Shown here: positions 10,122 through 19,007 of the stretch, piece after piece
How positions within the stretch are numbered: position 1 is the stretch's first letter
Layout: each line of letters starts with the position of its first letter
Source: Campylobacteraceae bacterium
GTDB lineage: Bacteria; Campylobacterota; Campylobacteria; Campylobacterales; Arcobacteraceae
Direction: 5' to 3'
Length of the DNA: 33,250 nucleotides
Assembly (NCBI GenBank): GCA_013215985.1
Contig: JABSOL010000009.1
Location: forward strand, 1-33,250
Notes under the pieces: generated by a model
The model's database searches: none
Told to the model about the DNA's origin: nothing
What the model saw: the letters and a program-made list of their open reading frames with translations, nothing else
Program-made: the position numbers and the translations under genes

Positions 10122-11564
10122 TTAGGCAAATTGTGTAGTAATTATTTTAGAATTCATGTATTCATACATTCCTTCTTCACCACTTTCTCTTCCAAATCCA
10201 CTAGCTTGAATTCCCCCAAATGGAACTTCTGCAGCAGCTAGGGCAAATGAATTTACACCAACCATTCCTGAAACTAAATCATTAGATGTTTTATTTGCAA
10301 GTTTTAGCGATGTAGTAAAAGTATAAGATGCTAAAGCATATTCGGTTGAATTAGCTTTTTTAATAACTTCATCATATGTTTTAAAACTTTGAACTAAAGC
10401 AATTGGTCCAAATATCTCATTACATAATAAAAAGGATGTATTAGGTAAGTCTCTTATAACAGTAGGCTCAAAGAAAAAACCTTTATCAAAACCTTCTGGT
10501 CTTTTTCCACCTGTTAAAATTGTTCCACCTTGTTCATGTACTTTTTTAATAAATACTTCTATTTCATCTCTTCTTCTTGAATGAACCAAAGGTCCCATTG
10601 TAGTTTTATCATCTAAACCAGAACCTAAAACATGTTTTTCAACTTCTAAAACCATTGTTTCACAAAACTCATCCATTTTACTTTCATGAATATAAAATCT
10701 TGTAGGAGATACACAAACTTGTCCTGCATTTGCAAATTTAACAGCTGCACAAAGAATAGCTGCTTCTTTAATATTTGCATCAGCGTGCACAATAACAGGA
10801 GCATGTCCACCTAATTCCATTGTTACTTTTTTCAAAGTAATTGCAGATGATTCAATTAGTTTCTTCCCTACTTCTGTTGAACCTGTAAGTGATAATTTTC
10901 TAACACGAGGATCGTTCATAATTCTAGGACTAAGAACTCTAGCACTTCCACAAAGAAAAGATACTAAACCTTTTGGAAGATCGGCATCATGACAAGCTTG
11001 AACTAATTTCATTCCTGTTAAAGGAGCTACATCAGTTGATCTTAAAATCATAGGACAACCAGCAGCTAAAGCAGGTGCTAGTTTTCTAGCCATTAATAAA
11101 ATAGGGAAATTCCAAGAAGAAAATGCTGCAACTGTACCTATTGCACTATATTCAACTTTAACGCTAGTATTTGGGTTTCTACTTTGAATAGTTTTTCCAT
11201 ATATTCTTTTAGTTTGCTCAGAGAACCAAATAAATTGGTCAATTGATAAAACAACTTCTCTTTTTGCCTGAGACAGCGGTTTACCTGTTTCTAAAGAAAT
11301 AGTTCTTGCTATATCATCTTCATTAGCTTTTAAATTATCTGCAATTTTTAATATCTTAGCTGCTCTATCCCAAGAATGCATCTCATTCCATTCTTTTAAA
11401 GCATTCATCGAAGAATCAATACATAAAGTCACCTGATCAGTTGAAGCAATTGGAGCTTGTCCAATAACAGATTCATCATAAGGATTAATTACATCAAATT
11501 CACCCTTATCCCCTTTAACCCATTCATTATTAATATATAAACCATAATCATTGTACATTTTCAT
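10122..11564 (-). CDS. NAD(P)-dependent aldehyde dehydrogenase, succinate-semialdehyde-dehydrogenase-like
   Basis: Oxidises an aldehyde, probably one carrying a carboxylate at the far end, to the acid. Catalytic residues are present: Asn152 in SSWNFP, Glu250 in MELGGHAP and Cys284 in GQVCVS. The sequence resembles GabD and related semialdehyde dehydrogenases. The lysine usually found in the KPA/KPS cofactor loop is Arg175 here (ILRSTDVAP), which may alter cofactor preference. Its start overlaps the stop of iolG in TAATG, so translation is coupled. It differs from the MMSDH-type iolA across the divergent promoter, which has its own signature. In this operon 5-deoxyglucuronate is a good candidate substrate. 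Glycolaldehyde or 2-oxoglutarate semialdehyde are alternatives if the operon serves pentonic acids. Confidence 0.9.
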   Translation of the reverse strand: MKMYNDYGLYINNEWVKGDKGEFDVINPYDESVIGQAPIASTDQVTLCIDSSMNALKEWNEMHSWDRAAKILKIADNLKANEDDIARTISLETGKPLSQAKREVVLSIDQFIWFSEQTKRIYGKTIQSRNPNTSVKVEYSAIGTVAAFSSWNFPILLMARKLAPALAAGCPMILRSTDVAPLTGMKLVQACHDADLPKGLVSFLCGSARVLSPRIMNDPRVRKLSLTGSTEVGKKLIESSAITLKKVTMELGGHAPVIVHADANIKEAAILCAAVKFANAGQVCVSPTRFYIHESKMDEFCETMVLEVEKHVLGSGLDDKTTMGPLVHSRRRDEIEVFIKKVHEQGGTILTGGKRPEGFDKGFFFEPTVIRDLPNTSFLLCNEIFGPIALVQSFKTYDEVIKKANSTEYALASYTFTTSLKLANKTSNDLVSGMVGVNSFALAAAEVPFGGIQASGFGRESGEEGMYEYMNSKIITTQFA

Positions 11565-12580
11565 TATTTTTCTCCTATATTAAATTCTTGTCTAATTTCA
11601 TTGATTTTTACTACTCTATTTTCATCATAAGATTTTTTAGCAGCAACTGCTAATAAAGCAGATTCTAAAGCATCATCTATTCCAACTACAGATTTAGTAT
11701 TATTTTTTAAAGATTGAACAAAAGCAAATGTTTCATTTTCATAAGCTTTTGAATATCTCTCCAAAAAGAAATCCAAAGGTTTCCCATAAGAAGTCCCATT
11801 AGCTCCTGTTTTAACAACACAATCTTCAAAAATATTCTCAAATTTAATATTAGATTCTGTACCAAAAACTTCTACTCTTTGGTCATAACCATATGTTGTT
11901 ACTCTACAATTTTCAATTAATGCAAAAGCACCTGATTTTAATTTTAAATGAATCATTGCGGTATCTATATCTTTATCACCAAAATTACTTACAAAATTTC
12001 CTGCGTTCACATTTAATTCTTCAACTTCTTCATTTGAGATAAATCTAAGAATATCAAAATCATGAATAGTCATATCTAAAAATAATCCTCCTGAAGCTTC
12101 AACATATTCTAATGGTGGAGCACTTGGATCTCTTGATACTATTTTTAAAGTAATAAGATTTCCTAATTCGCCATTATCAACTAATTGTTTTAGTTTTTTA
12201 AAGTTAGAATCAAATCGTCTATTAAATCCAATTTGGAATAATACTTTTGTTTTATCTAATACTTTTTTAACTTCTAATATTTTGTTAATATCTAAATCAA
12301 CAGGTTTTTCACAAAATATTGCTTTACCTTTTAAAGCACATTTAATAATTAAATCTGAATGTGTATCAGTTGGTGTACAAATATAAACAGCATCAATACT
12401 TTCATCATTAATAATGTCCTCAACATTTTTATATAAATTCTCAATTCCTAAGTCTTTTGCCCATTTTTCATCTAAATAAGGGTCTGCTATACTTTTTAAG
12501 TTTACATTATTATAATTTTTAACAGCTGCTGCATGAATCTTCCCTATTCTTCCAGCGCCTAAAATTCCTATATTTATCAT
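11564..12580 (-). CDS. iolG: myo-Inositol 2-dehydrogenase-like Gfo/Idh/MocA oxidoreductase (IolG)
   Basis: Expected to oxidise myo-inositol to 2-keto-myo-inositol (inosose) with NAD+. The N-terminal Rossmann fold starts with GILGAGRIGKIH. The catalytic triad of inositol dehydrogenases is intact: Lys92 in CEKPV, then Asp169 and His173 in LDMTIHDFD. It has 338 residues, matching known IolG proteins. It lies inside the operon between the IlvD/Edd dehydratase (9 bases upstream) and the aldehyde dehydrogenase (TAATG overlap). Of the three Gfo/Idh/MocA proteins in the locus, this is the best candidate for the main inositol dehydrogenase. Closely related enzymes may also accept D-chiro-inositol or glucose, so exact specificity is open. 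Confidence 0.88.
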   Translation of the reverse strand: MINIGILGAGRIGKIHAAAVKNYNNVNLKSIADPYLDEKWAKDLGIENLYKNVEDIINDESIDAVYICTPTDTHSDLIIKCALKGKAIFCEKPVDLDINKILEVKKVLDKTKVLFQIGFNRRFDSNFKKLKQLVDNGELGNLITLKIVSRDPSAPPLEYVEASGGLFLDMTIHDFDILRFISNEEVEELNVNAGNFVSNFGDKDIDTAMIHLKLKSGAFALIENCRVTTYGYDQRVEVFGTESNIKFENIFEDCVVKTGANGTSYGKPLDFFLERYSKAYENETFAFVQSLKNNTKSVVGIDDALESALLAVAAKKSYDENRVVKINEIRQEFNIGEK

Positions 12581-12589
12581 TAGTTTTCC

Positions 12590-14308
12590 TTAAAATATTT
12601 TAGGCTCTAAGCCTGCTCTATTACCACGTGCCAAAAACCCAAAATCACAACCTTCATGTGCTTGTGTTACATTTTGAGTATATAAGTGTGTATATCCGCT
12701 TGAGTAATCTCTTTTTTCTTGTATATATTTTTCTCTTCTGTTATCTAATTCTTCATCAGATAATAAAACTTCAATAATTCTATTTTTTACATCTAAATGA
12801 ATCATATCACCAGTTCTAACAAGTCCTAAGTTTCCACCTATATAAGACTCAGGTGAAACATGTAAAACACAAGTTCCATATGATGTTCCACTCATTCTTG
12901 CATCTGAAATTCTTACAATATCAGTAATTCCTTGTTTTAAAAGTTTTTTAGGAACTGGTAATTGTCCCCATTCTGGCATTCCTGGAGCTCCAATTGGACC
13001 GGCATTTTGTAAAATCAAAACTGTATTTTCATCTACATCTAAATCTTCATTATCTATTTCTTCTTTTAGCGTTTTAATATCTGAATAAACTAAAGCTTTT
13101 CCTGTATGTTTTAGTAAGCGTTCTTCACAAGCAGTTTGTTTAATAATTGCACCATTTAAAGCTAAGTTACCTCTTAAAACTGCAATTGAACCTAGAGGAT
13201 TAAGAGGATTATCAAGGCTCATAATTACCTCATCATTATAATTAACGCTATTTTCAATATTTTCATAAAAACTCTTTAAGTTTGCAGTTTTTATATTATG
13301 TAATTTTGATTTAAGTTCTGTAAATAAAGCATTAGTTCCACCAGCATAATAAAAATCTTCCATTACATATGCCCCTGAAGGTTTTAAATTTAAAATCAAA
13401 GGGACATCATTTGAAATTCTCTCAAAATCTTCTAAAGTAATATCAATATTAGCTCGTTTAGCCATTGCTACTAAATGTATAATTCCATTTGTTGAACCAC
13501 CAATTGCATTTAAAACAACAATTGCATTTTCAAAAGATTCTTTTGTAAGCATATCTTGAGGTTTAAAATCTTGTTTTACTAATTCTAATATCTGAATTCC
13601 ACAATTTCGCGCCATTCTTACATGAGAAGAATCAACAGCTGGAATAGTAGAAGATCCAGGCAAAGCAAATCCCAAAGTTTCAGCCATTATCATCATAGTA
13701 GCAGCCGTTCCCATAGTCATACAAGTCCCAGCAGATCTAGCAATTCCAAACTCTAAAGCTCTCCATTGACACTCACTTACATTCCCCGCTTGTTTCTCAT
13801 CCCATACTTTCCATACATCAGTACCAGATCCTACAACTTTACCTTGATAATTTCCACCAAGCATTGCACCTGCTGGCATATATACAGTAGGAATATTAAA
13901 AGAAATAGCTCCCATTAAAACACCAGGAGTTGTTTTATCACAACCTCCCATAACAACACATCCATCAACAGGATGTGCTCTTAAAACTTCTTCCACTTCC
14001 ATAGCTAAAAAATTTCTAAACATCATTGAAGTTGGTTTAATTAACTGCTCACCTAAACTTAAAACTGGTATTTCAACTGGAAAACCTCCAGCTTGAAGAA
14101 TTCCTCTTTTAATATCTTCAACTCTTTGAGGAAAATGAGTATGACAAGTATTAAATTCATTCCAAGGATTAATAATTGCAATAATAGGTTTTCCGATATA
14201 CTCTTCTGGCTCATATCCCATTTGATTAACTCGAGATCTGTGGCCAAAACTTCTTAAATCATCTTTTTCAAACCATCTTAAACTTCTTAGTTTTTTCTTT
14301 TCAGCCAT
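12590..14308 (-). CDS. IlvD/Edd-family sugar-acid dehydratase (arabonate dehydratase type)
   Basis: Dehydrates a 2,3-dihydroxy sugar acid to a 2-keto-3-deoxy acid using a [2Fe-2S] cluster and Mg2+. The N-terminus (SLRWF, DDLRSFGHRSR) is that of the sugar-acid branch (L-arabonate/D-xylonate dehydratases), not of the branched-chain IlvD. Three cysteines are placed for the cluster: Cys55 in NTCH, Cys123 in GGCDKTTP and Cys196 in SAGTCMTMG. As far as I recall the family, their 68 and 73 residue spacing equals that of L-arabonate dehydratase. Length is 572 residues. It sits nine bases from its neighbours in an inositol operon, where such an enzyme is not part of the classical pathway. A likely substrate here is 5-deoxyglucarate; pentonates, fuconate or gluconate are alternatives. 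Confidence 0.92.
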   Translation of the reverse strand: MAEKKKLRSLRWFEKDDLRSFGHRSRVNQMGYEPEEYIGKPIIAIINPWNEFNTCHTHFPQRVEDIKRGILQAGGFPVEIPVLSLGEQLIKPTSMMFRNFLAMEVEEVLRAHPVDGCVVMGGCDKTTPGVLMGAISFNIPTVYMPAGAMLGGNYQGKVVGSGTDVWKVWDEKQAGNVSECQWRALEFGIARSAGTCMTMGTAATMMIMAETLGFALPGSSTIPAVDSSHVRMARNCGIQILELVKQDFKPQDMLTKESFENAIVVLNAIGGSTNGIIHLVAMAKRANIDITLEDFERISNDVPLILNLKPSGAYVMEDFYYAGGTNALFTELKSKLHNIKTANLKSFYENIENSVNYNDEVIMSLDNPLNPLGSIAVLRGNLALNGAIIKQTACEERLLKHTGKALVYSDIKTLKEEIDNEDLDVDENTVLILQNAGPIGAPGMPEWGQLPVPKKLLKQGITDIVRISDARMSGTSYGTCVLHVSPESYIGGNLGLVRTGDMIHLDVKNRIIEVLLSDEELDNRREKYIQEKRDYSSGYTHLYTQNVTQAHEGCDFGFLARGNRAGLEPKIF

Positions 14309-14317
14309 GTTTTATCC

Positions 14318-15469
14318 TTATAAATTTACTACAGTTTTATTTTCATTAGATTCAATAATTGCATTTAATACTAATGCAACATTTTTTGCATCTTCAAAAT
14401 TAACTTTTTTACTATTATCTTTATTAGCTATTACATTTAAAAAATTTGATACTTCAATTGCTTTTAAATCTTCATATCCTAATCCTGAACCATCTGATGG
14501 ATTAAAATTACCATGATTTGAATACTCAGGCGAAGAATATATTTTTTTATAACCATTCTTTCCATTTTCATCATGAGTATATAAATGCATAGTATTCATC
14601 TCTTCAAAGTTCCATTTAATACTTCCCTTAGATCCATGAACTTCAAATGTCATTTCAGATGTTGGACCATAAAAAGCTCTTGATGAATCAATATAACCTC
14701 TTGCTCCATTTTTAAACTTCACAATTGCATTTACATAATCATCATTAGTAACAGCTTTCATTTCATCATCTTTTGAGCCCTTAGCATAATGAGAAGCTCC
14801 AGCAGGTGCAATTGGACGCTCTTTTATAAAAGTATCCATTACCCCTTGAACTTCTTTTACTTCACCCATTAAATTAATAGCCATATCAACAGCATGAGAC
14901 ATAATGTCTGTTAAAGCTCCATGGCCATTTTCTTTTTCAAAGCGCCAAGAATAAAAACCTAATTCATCAGCTGCATAACAAGAAAAGAATCTTCCTCTAA
15001 AATGTCTAAGTTCTCCTAAAGTACCCTCTTCTATTAGTTTTTTAGCTTCTTGAACAAGTGGAGACCATCTATAGTTATATCCCACAAAAGTCTCTTTCTC
15101 ATAATCTTTAACTAACTCATAAGCTTTTATAGTATCATCAGGAAAAGCCCCTACTGGTTTTTCACAATTTATATGTTTTTTATGTTTAATACAATATTTA
15201 ATCATTTCTAAGTGTAATGAATTTGGTGCTGTAATATCTACAATATCAACAGCAGGATCTTCAACTACTTTTTTCCAATCTGTTGTATATTTTTCAAAAC
15301 CAAATCTTTCTTTTGCTGCTTTTGCACGTTCTTCTATTATTTCACTACAAATAATTAAGTTAGGTTTTACATTAATTTGAGAAAATTTTGCTTGTATGCT
15401 ATTATATGCATTCGAATGAGCTTCACCCATCCAACCCATTCCGATTACTCCAATTCCTAATTCTTTCAT
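14318..15469 (-). CDS. Gfo/Idh/MocA-family dehydrogenase, possibly for another inositol isomer
   Basis: An NAD(P)-dependent oxidoreductase with the Rossmann motif GVIGMGWMGEAH at the N-terminus. The catalytic residues are kept: Lys104 in CEKPV, Asp188 and His192 in TDIMSHAVD. At 383 residues it is longer than the neighbouring IolG, mainly through an insert near residues 205-235. It lies between iolE (9 bases upstream) and the sugar-acid dehydratase (9 bases downstream), both in the same operon. Several inositol loci carry extra members of this family that interconvert scyllo- or chiro-inositol and inososes, which is the simplest role. A sugar or uronate dehydrogenase feeding the dehydratase is the alternative. 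Confidence 0.85.
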   Translation of the reverse strand: MKELGIGVIGMGWMGEAHSNAYNSIQAKFSQINVKPNLIICSEIIEERAKAAKERFGFEKYTTDWKKVVEDPAVDIVDITAPNSLHLEMIKYCIKHKKHINCEKPVGAFPDDTIKAYELVKDYEKETFVGYNYRWSPLVQEAKKLIEEGTLGELRHFRGRFFSCYAADELGFYSWRFEKENGHGALTDIMSHAVDMAINLMGEVKEVQGVMDTFIKERPIAPAGASHYAKGSKDDEMKAVTNDDYVNAIVKFKNGARGYIDSSRAFYGPTSEMTFEVHGSKGSIKWNFEEMNTMHLYTHDENGKNGYKKIYSSPEYSNHGNFNPSDGSGLGYEDLKAIEVSNFLNVIANKDNSKKVNFEDAKNVALVLNAIIESNENKTVVNL

Positions 15470-15478
15470 AATAGGCCC

Positions 15479-16351
15479 TTATATAATTTTTGATAAATAT
15501 GAATATGCTTTTTTTGCATACTCTAATGGATTAGCTATTTTTGGATCTTGTTCAGCTTCTACAACTATCCAACCCTTATAATTAATCTCTCTTAAAACAT
15601 CAATAATTGGCTCAAAGTCAATTACTCCATCACCTGGAACTGTATAAACACCTTTTAAAACTGAATCTAAAAAACTTTCATCATTTTTTATAACCAAAGC
15701 TCTTACATCTTCTCTTACATCTTTAAAATGTACATGAGATATTCTATTTTTATGTTTTTTGATTTCTTCTAAGGGATTTGCACCTGCAAAATACATATGC
15801 CCTGAATCATAAGCTAAACCAACTTCATCATCACAAAAAGATAAAAACATGTCAATTTCATCTGAATTCTGAATAATTGTTCCCATATGATGGTGATAAG
15901 CTAAAACTACACCTCTTTGTTTTGCATGAAAAAATAATTTTGTATAATCAGATGCAAATTCTTTCATTTCATTTTTAGATAAAACAGGTTTTTTACTTAA
16001 TGCAATTTCTTGATTTCCTTGAATAGTATTTGAACACTCACAATAAACAACAATATTACAATTTACATATAATCGTTTATCTATTTCTTTATCTAATCTT
16101 TTGATTTCATCTTCAAGTGAATCAACTAATAAATTACCAGAGAACCATCCACCTGCTAGTTCTAAATCATATTTTAAAAGAACTTGTTTTAATTCTTCTT
16201 TATCTTGAGGAAATTTTCCTCCAAGTTCAGTCCCTATAAACCCAGATTCTCTTAGTTCTTTTAAACATACGTCTAAAGGAGTATCTCCTCCTAATTGAGG
16301 TAAGTCGTCATTTGTCCAGGCAATTGGCGCTGTTGCTAGTTTTACTTCCAT
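15479..16351 (-). CDS. iolE: myo-Inosose-2 dehydratase
   Basis: Dehydrates 2-keto-myo-inositol to 3D-(3,5/4)-trihydroxycyclohexane-1,2-dione, the second enzymatic step of inositol breakdown. It is a xylose-isomerase-like TIM barrel, 290 residues, matching IolE. The opening KLATAPIAWTNDDLP is characteristic. Probable metal ligands are Asp182 in YDSGH, His in HVHFKD (206 or 208) and Glu265 in VVEAEQD; the HHHMGT segment near 153 is also typical. Its ATG follows the iolD stop directly with no bases between, so translation is coupled to iolD. No oddities are visible. Confidence 0.95.
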   Translation of the reverse strand: MEVKLATAPIAWTNDDLPQLGGDTPLDVCLKELRESGFIGTELGGKFPQDKEELKQVLLKYDLELAGGWFSGNLLVDSLEDEIKRLDKEIDKRLYVNCNIVVYCECSNTIQGNQEIALSKKPVLSKNEMKEFASDYTKLFFHAKQRGVVLAYHHHMGTIIQNSDEIDMFLSFCDDEVGLAYDSGHMYFAGANPLEEIKKHKNRISHVHFKDVREDVRALVIKNDESFLDSVLKGVYTVPGDGVIDFEPIIDVLREINYKGWIVVEAEQDPKIANPLEYAKKAYSYLSKII

Positions 16352-18199
16352 TTATACTCCTTTTCTTTGTTCTTTTACGTTTACTTCATAATTTTCTCTA
16401 GCTTTTCTAATACTTTCTTTTTCATTTACTTCTGGAACTCCAACTTCCCACCAGGCATCTGAATCTTCTGTCCAGTTATATTTTGAAACTTCAATATGAA
16501 TTAAATACGTTTTATCAGATTCAACGGCTCTTAAATAAGCCTCTTTTAAATCTTCTATTTTTTCTACATACTCAGCATTTGCACCCATAGCTTTGGCATG
16601 CTGTACATAATCAACACCAAAAGCTTTATCTTTTAATTTACAATCTTCAATTAAATTATTAAAAGGCTTGGCCCCTTGATTAATTTGTAATCTATTGATT
16701 ACTGCATATCCTTGGTTATCACAAACAATAATTATCATTTTATCACCAGATAAAACAGAAGAATATATCTCAGAATTTAACATCATATAAGAACCATCTC
16801 CTGTAAATACAATGTTTTGGCCTTCTTTATTTGCAATAGCTGATCCATATCCACCTGATACTTCATAACCCATACAAGAAAAACCATATTCATTATCAAT
16901 AGTGTTAATTCCAAGACTCTGCCAAATAGTATTAATTTCACCTGGTAATCCACCAGCTGCTGCGATTAATCTATCTTTTGGACTTACTAATTTATTAATA
17001 GCACCTACAATATTTGCATATGAAGTGATTTGATTTTTTTCATTAATTTTATTTTCTACAAATTCTAAATATCTTTTTTTATTTTCTTTTGCTTCTATTA
17101 TTAATTTTTCATCTGCTTTATAATCTTTAAGACCCTCAATTAATTCTATTAAAGTCTCTTTTGCATCACCTACAACAGATAAACTTGTATGCTTAGTAGC
17201 ATCAAATCTTGAAGTATTAATTGAAACAAATTTTGCTTCTTTATTTTTAAATATACTCATAGATCCAGTTGTAAAATCTTGTAACCTCGTACCTATATTT
17301 ATAATTACATCTGCTTTATTTATTAAAGAATTAATTGCTTTAGTTCCAGATACTCCAACAGGACCTATATTTAGCTCATCTTGGGCTAAAAAAGCTGTTT
17401 TTGCTGAAACTGTAGTTCCAAAAGGAATATTACATTGAAGTGCTAAAACATTTACCTCATCTCTAGCTTTAGAAAATAAAACCCCTCCACCTGCAATTAT
17501 CACAGGTCTTTTTGCATTTTTAATTATTTTGATAGCTTCATTTATTTCATTTTTATCAGCTCTTGGTTTTGCCATTTTGTGAATAGTTTTCTTAAAAAAT
17601 GTTTCTTCATAATCATAAGCTAAGCTTTGAGTATCTTGACAAACACTTATATAAGCAGGACCACAAGTTCGTGGATCCATCATCATAGCTATTGCCTGAG
17701 GAAAAGACTGCATAATTTGCGCAGGATGAGTTATTCTATCCCAGTACTTAACTATTGGCTTAAAACAATCACTAGCAGAACTTGTTGAGTCACTCTCAAC
17801 TTCAACTTGCTGTAAAACAGGATGAGGAAGTCTTGAATTAAATACATCTCCACTTAACATTAATAAAGGTAATGAATTTGTATATGCAACACCAGCTGCT
17901 GTTATCATGTTTGTGGCACCTGGTCCAACGGATGTAGTAACAAGCATAATTTGCTCTCTGTTTTTAACCCTTGAATAAGCAATAGCAGCTAAAGCCATTG
18001 CTTGTTCATTTTGTCCTCTATAAGTAGGGAATTCGTCTTTAATATCATATAAAGCTTCAGCAATACAAGTTACATTTCCATGCCCAAAAATTCCAAAAGC
18101 TCCATTAATTAACTTCTCTTGGCCTTTTGATGTTTGTATATATTGATTATTTAAATATTTTACAATAGCTTGACCTACTGTTAATCTAATTGTTGCCAT
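16352..18199 (-). CDS. iolD: 3D-(3,5/4)-trihydroxycyclohexane-1,2-dione hydrolase (IolD)
   Basis: A thiamine-diphosphate enzyme that opens the inositol ring, giving 5-deoxyglucuronate. Length 615 is normal. The N-terminal Pyr domain has the cofactor-activating Glu65 in RGQNEQA. The C-terminal PP domain has the Mg-TPP motif GDGSYMMLNSE near residue 466, with a following conserved Asn in CDNQGY. The start MATIRLTVGQA is typical of IolD. It is the fourth gene of the operon, 12 bases after the ABC ATPase gene. It is the strongest single marker that this operon degrades inositol, because I know no other common role for the family. Confidence 0.96.
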   Translation of the reverse strand: MATIRLTVGQAIVKYLNNQYIQTSKGQEKLINGAFGIFGHGNVTCIAEALYDIKDEFPTYRGQNEQAMALAAIAYSRVKNREQIMLVTTSVGPGATNMITAAGVAYTNSLPLLMLSGDVFNSRLPHPVLQQVEVESDSTSSASDCFKPIVKYWDRITHPAQIMQSFPQAIAMMMDPRTCGPAYISVCQDTQSLAYDYEETFFKKTIHKMAKPRADKNEINEAIKIIKNAKRPVIIAGGGVLFSKARDEVNVLALQCNIPFGTTVSAKTAFLAQDELNIGPVGVSGTKAINSLINKADVIINIGTRLQDFTTGSMSIFKNKEAKFVSINTSRFDATKHTSLSVVGDAKETLIELIEGLKDYKADEKLIIEAKENKKRYLEFVENKINEKNQITSYANIVGAINKLVSPKDRLIAAAGGLPGEINTIWQSLGINTIDNEYGFSCMGYEVSGGYGSAIANKEGQNIVFTGDGSYMMLNSEIYSSVLSGDKMIIIVCDNQGYAVINRLQINQGAKPFNNLIEDCKLKDKAFGVDYVQHAKAMGANAEYVEKIEDLKEAYLRAVESDKTYLIHIEVSKYNWTEDSDAWWEVGVPEVNEKESIRKARENYEVNVKEQRKGV

Positions 18200-18211
18200 A
18201 CACTTTTCCTT

Positions 18212-19006
18212 TTATAGATTTTTAGAGTCTTCACCTAACTCTTCACTTAAATCTTGAATTACTTTTCCACCAGCCATTTTTTCTTGTAGTTCAGCAACTG
18301 TTACACCTGATTTATCATATGTTCCAAATGTTTGACCTCTGTTTAAAATAGTAAATCTATCTCCAACTGCAAAAGCATGATATACATTATGAGTAATAAA
18401 AATTACAGCTAATCCTTTTGAACGTGCTTGTAAAATATATTTTAATACCATAGAAGATTGAGCAACACCTAAAGCAGATGTAGGCTCATCTAAAATTAAT
18501 ACTTTTGCTCCAAAATAAACGGCTTTAGCAATTGCAAGACATTGCCTCTCACCACCTGAAAGTGTTCCAACAGCTTGTGAAGCTTCTCTAATATTAATAC
18601 CAATTTCTCTCATCGCATCAAATGCAATTTTGTCAGCTTTTTTAAAATCCAAGAATTTAAAGGGGCCCCATTTTTTTTCAATTACATCTTCTCTTCCTAA
18701 AAAGAAGTTTCTTGAAATTGACATTAATGGAATAGTTGATAAATCTTGATAAACAGTAGCAATTCCTGCATTTAATAATTTCTCAGGACTTGGATTTACT
18801 ATATCAACACCATCAATTTTATATACACCTGATGTTTTTGCATGAACACCTGCCAAAGTCTTAATTAGCGTTGATTTTCCAGCACCATTGTCACCTAATA
18901 AACACATTACTTCACCTGGATATAAATCCATAGATATTCCATTTAAAGCAATAATATTCCCAAAATGTTTTGTTACATCTTTAATTTGAATAATAGGTTT
19001 TTTCAT
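18212..19006 (-). CDS. ABC transporter ATP-binding protein of the sugar/inositol importer
   Basis: Drives import through the permease encoded just upstream. A single nucleotide-binding domain of 264 residues carries Walker A GDNGAGKST (38-46), the signature LSGGERQ (149-155) and Walker B LILDEPTS (170-177). Many CUT2 sugar importers have a doubled ATPase of about 500 residues. This short form resembles FrcA-like proteins, found with fructose or inositol transporters in marine bacteria. One base separates it from the permease gene. Substrate is inferred from the operon: myo-inositol. Confidence 0.94.
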   Translation of the reverse strand: MKKPIIQIKDVTKHFGNIIALNGISMDLYPGEVMCLLGDNGAGKSTLIKTLAGVHAKTSGVYKIDGVDIVNPSPEKLLNAGIATVYQDLSTIPLMSISRNFFLGREDVIEKKWGPFKFLDFKKADKIAFDAMREIGINIREASQAVGTLSGGERQCLAIAKAVYFGAKVLILDEPTSALGVAQSSMVLKYILQARSKGLAVIFITHNVYHAFAVGDRFTILNRGQTFGTYDKSGVTVAELQEKMAGGKVIQDLSEELGEDSKNL

Positions 19007-19007
19007 T

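Noticed and set aside
10122-15469. Operon as a plain pentonate (Dahms/Weimberg) pathway only
   Set aside because: Dehydratase, aldolase and aldehyde dehydrogenase would fit, but IolD, IolE and IolG in the same unit and the divergent IolA point to inositol; kept only as an alternative.
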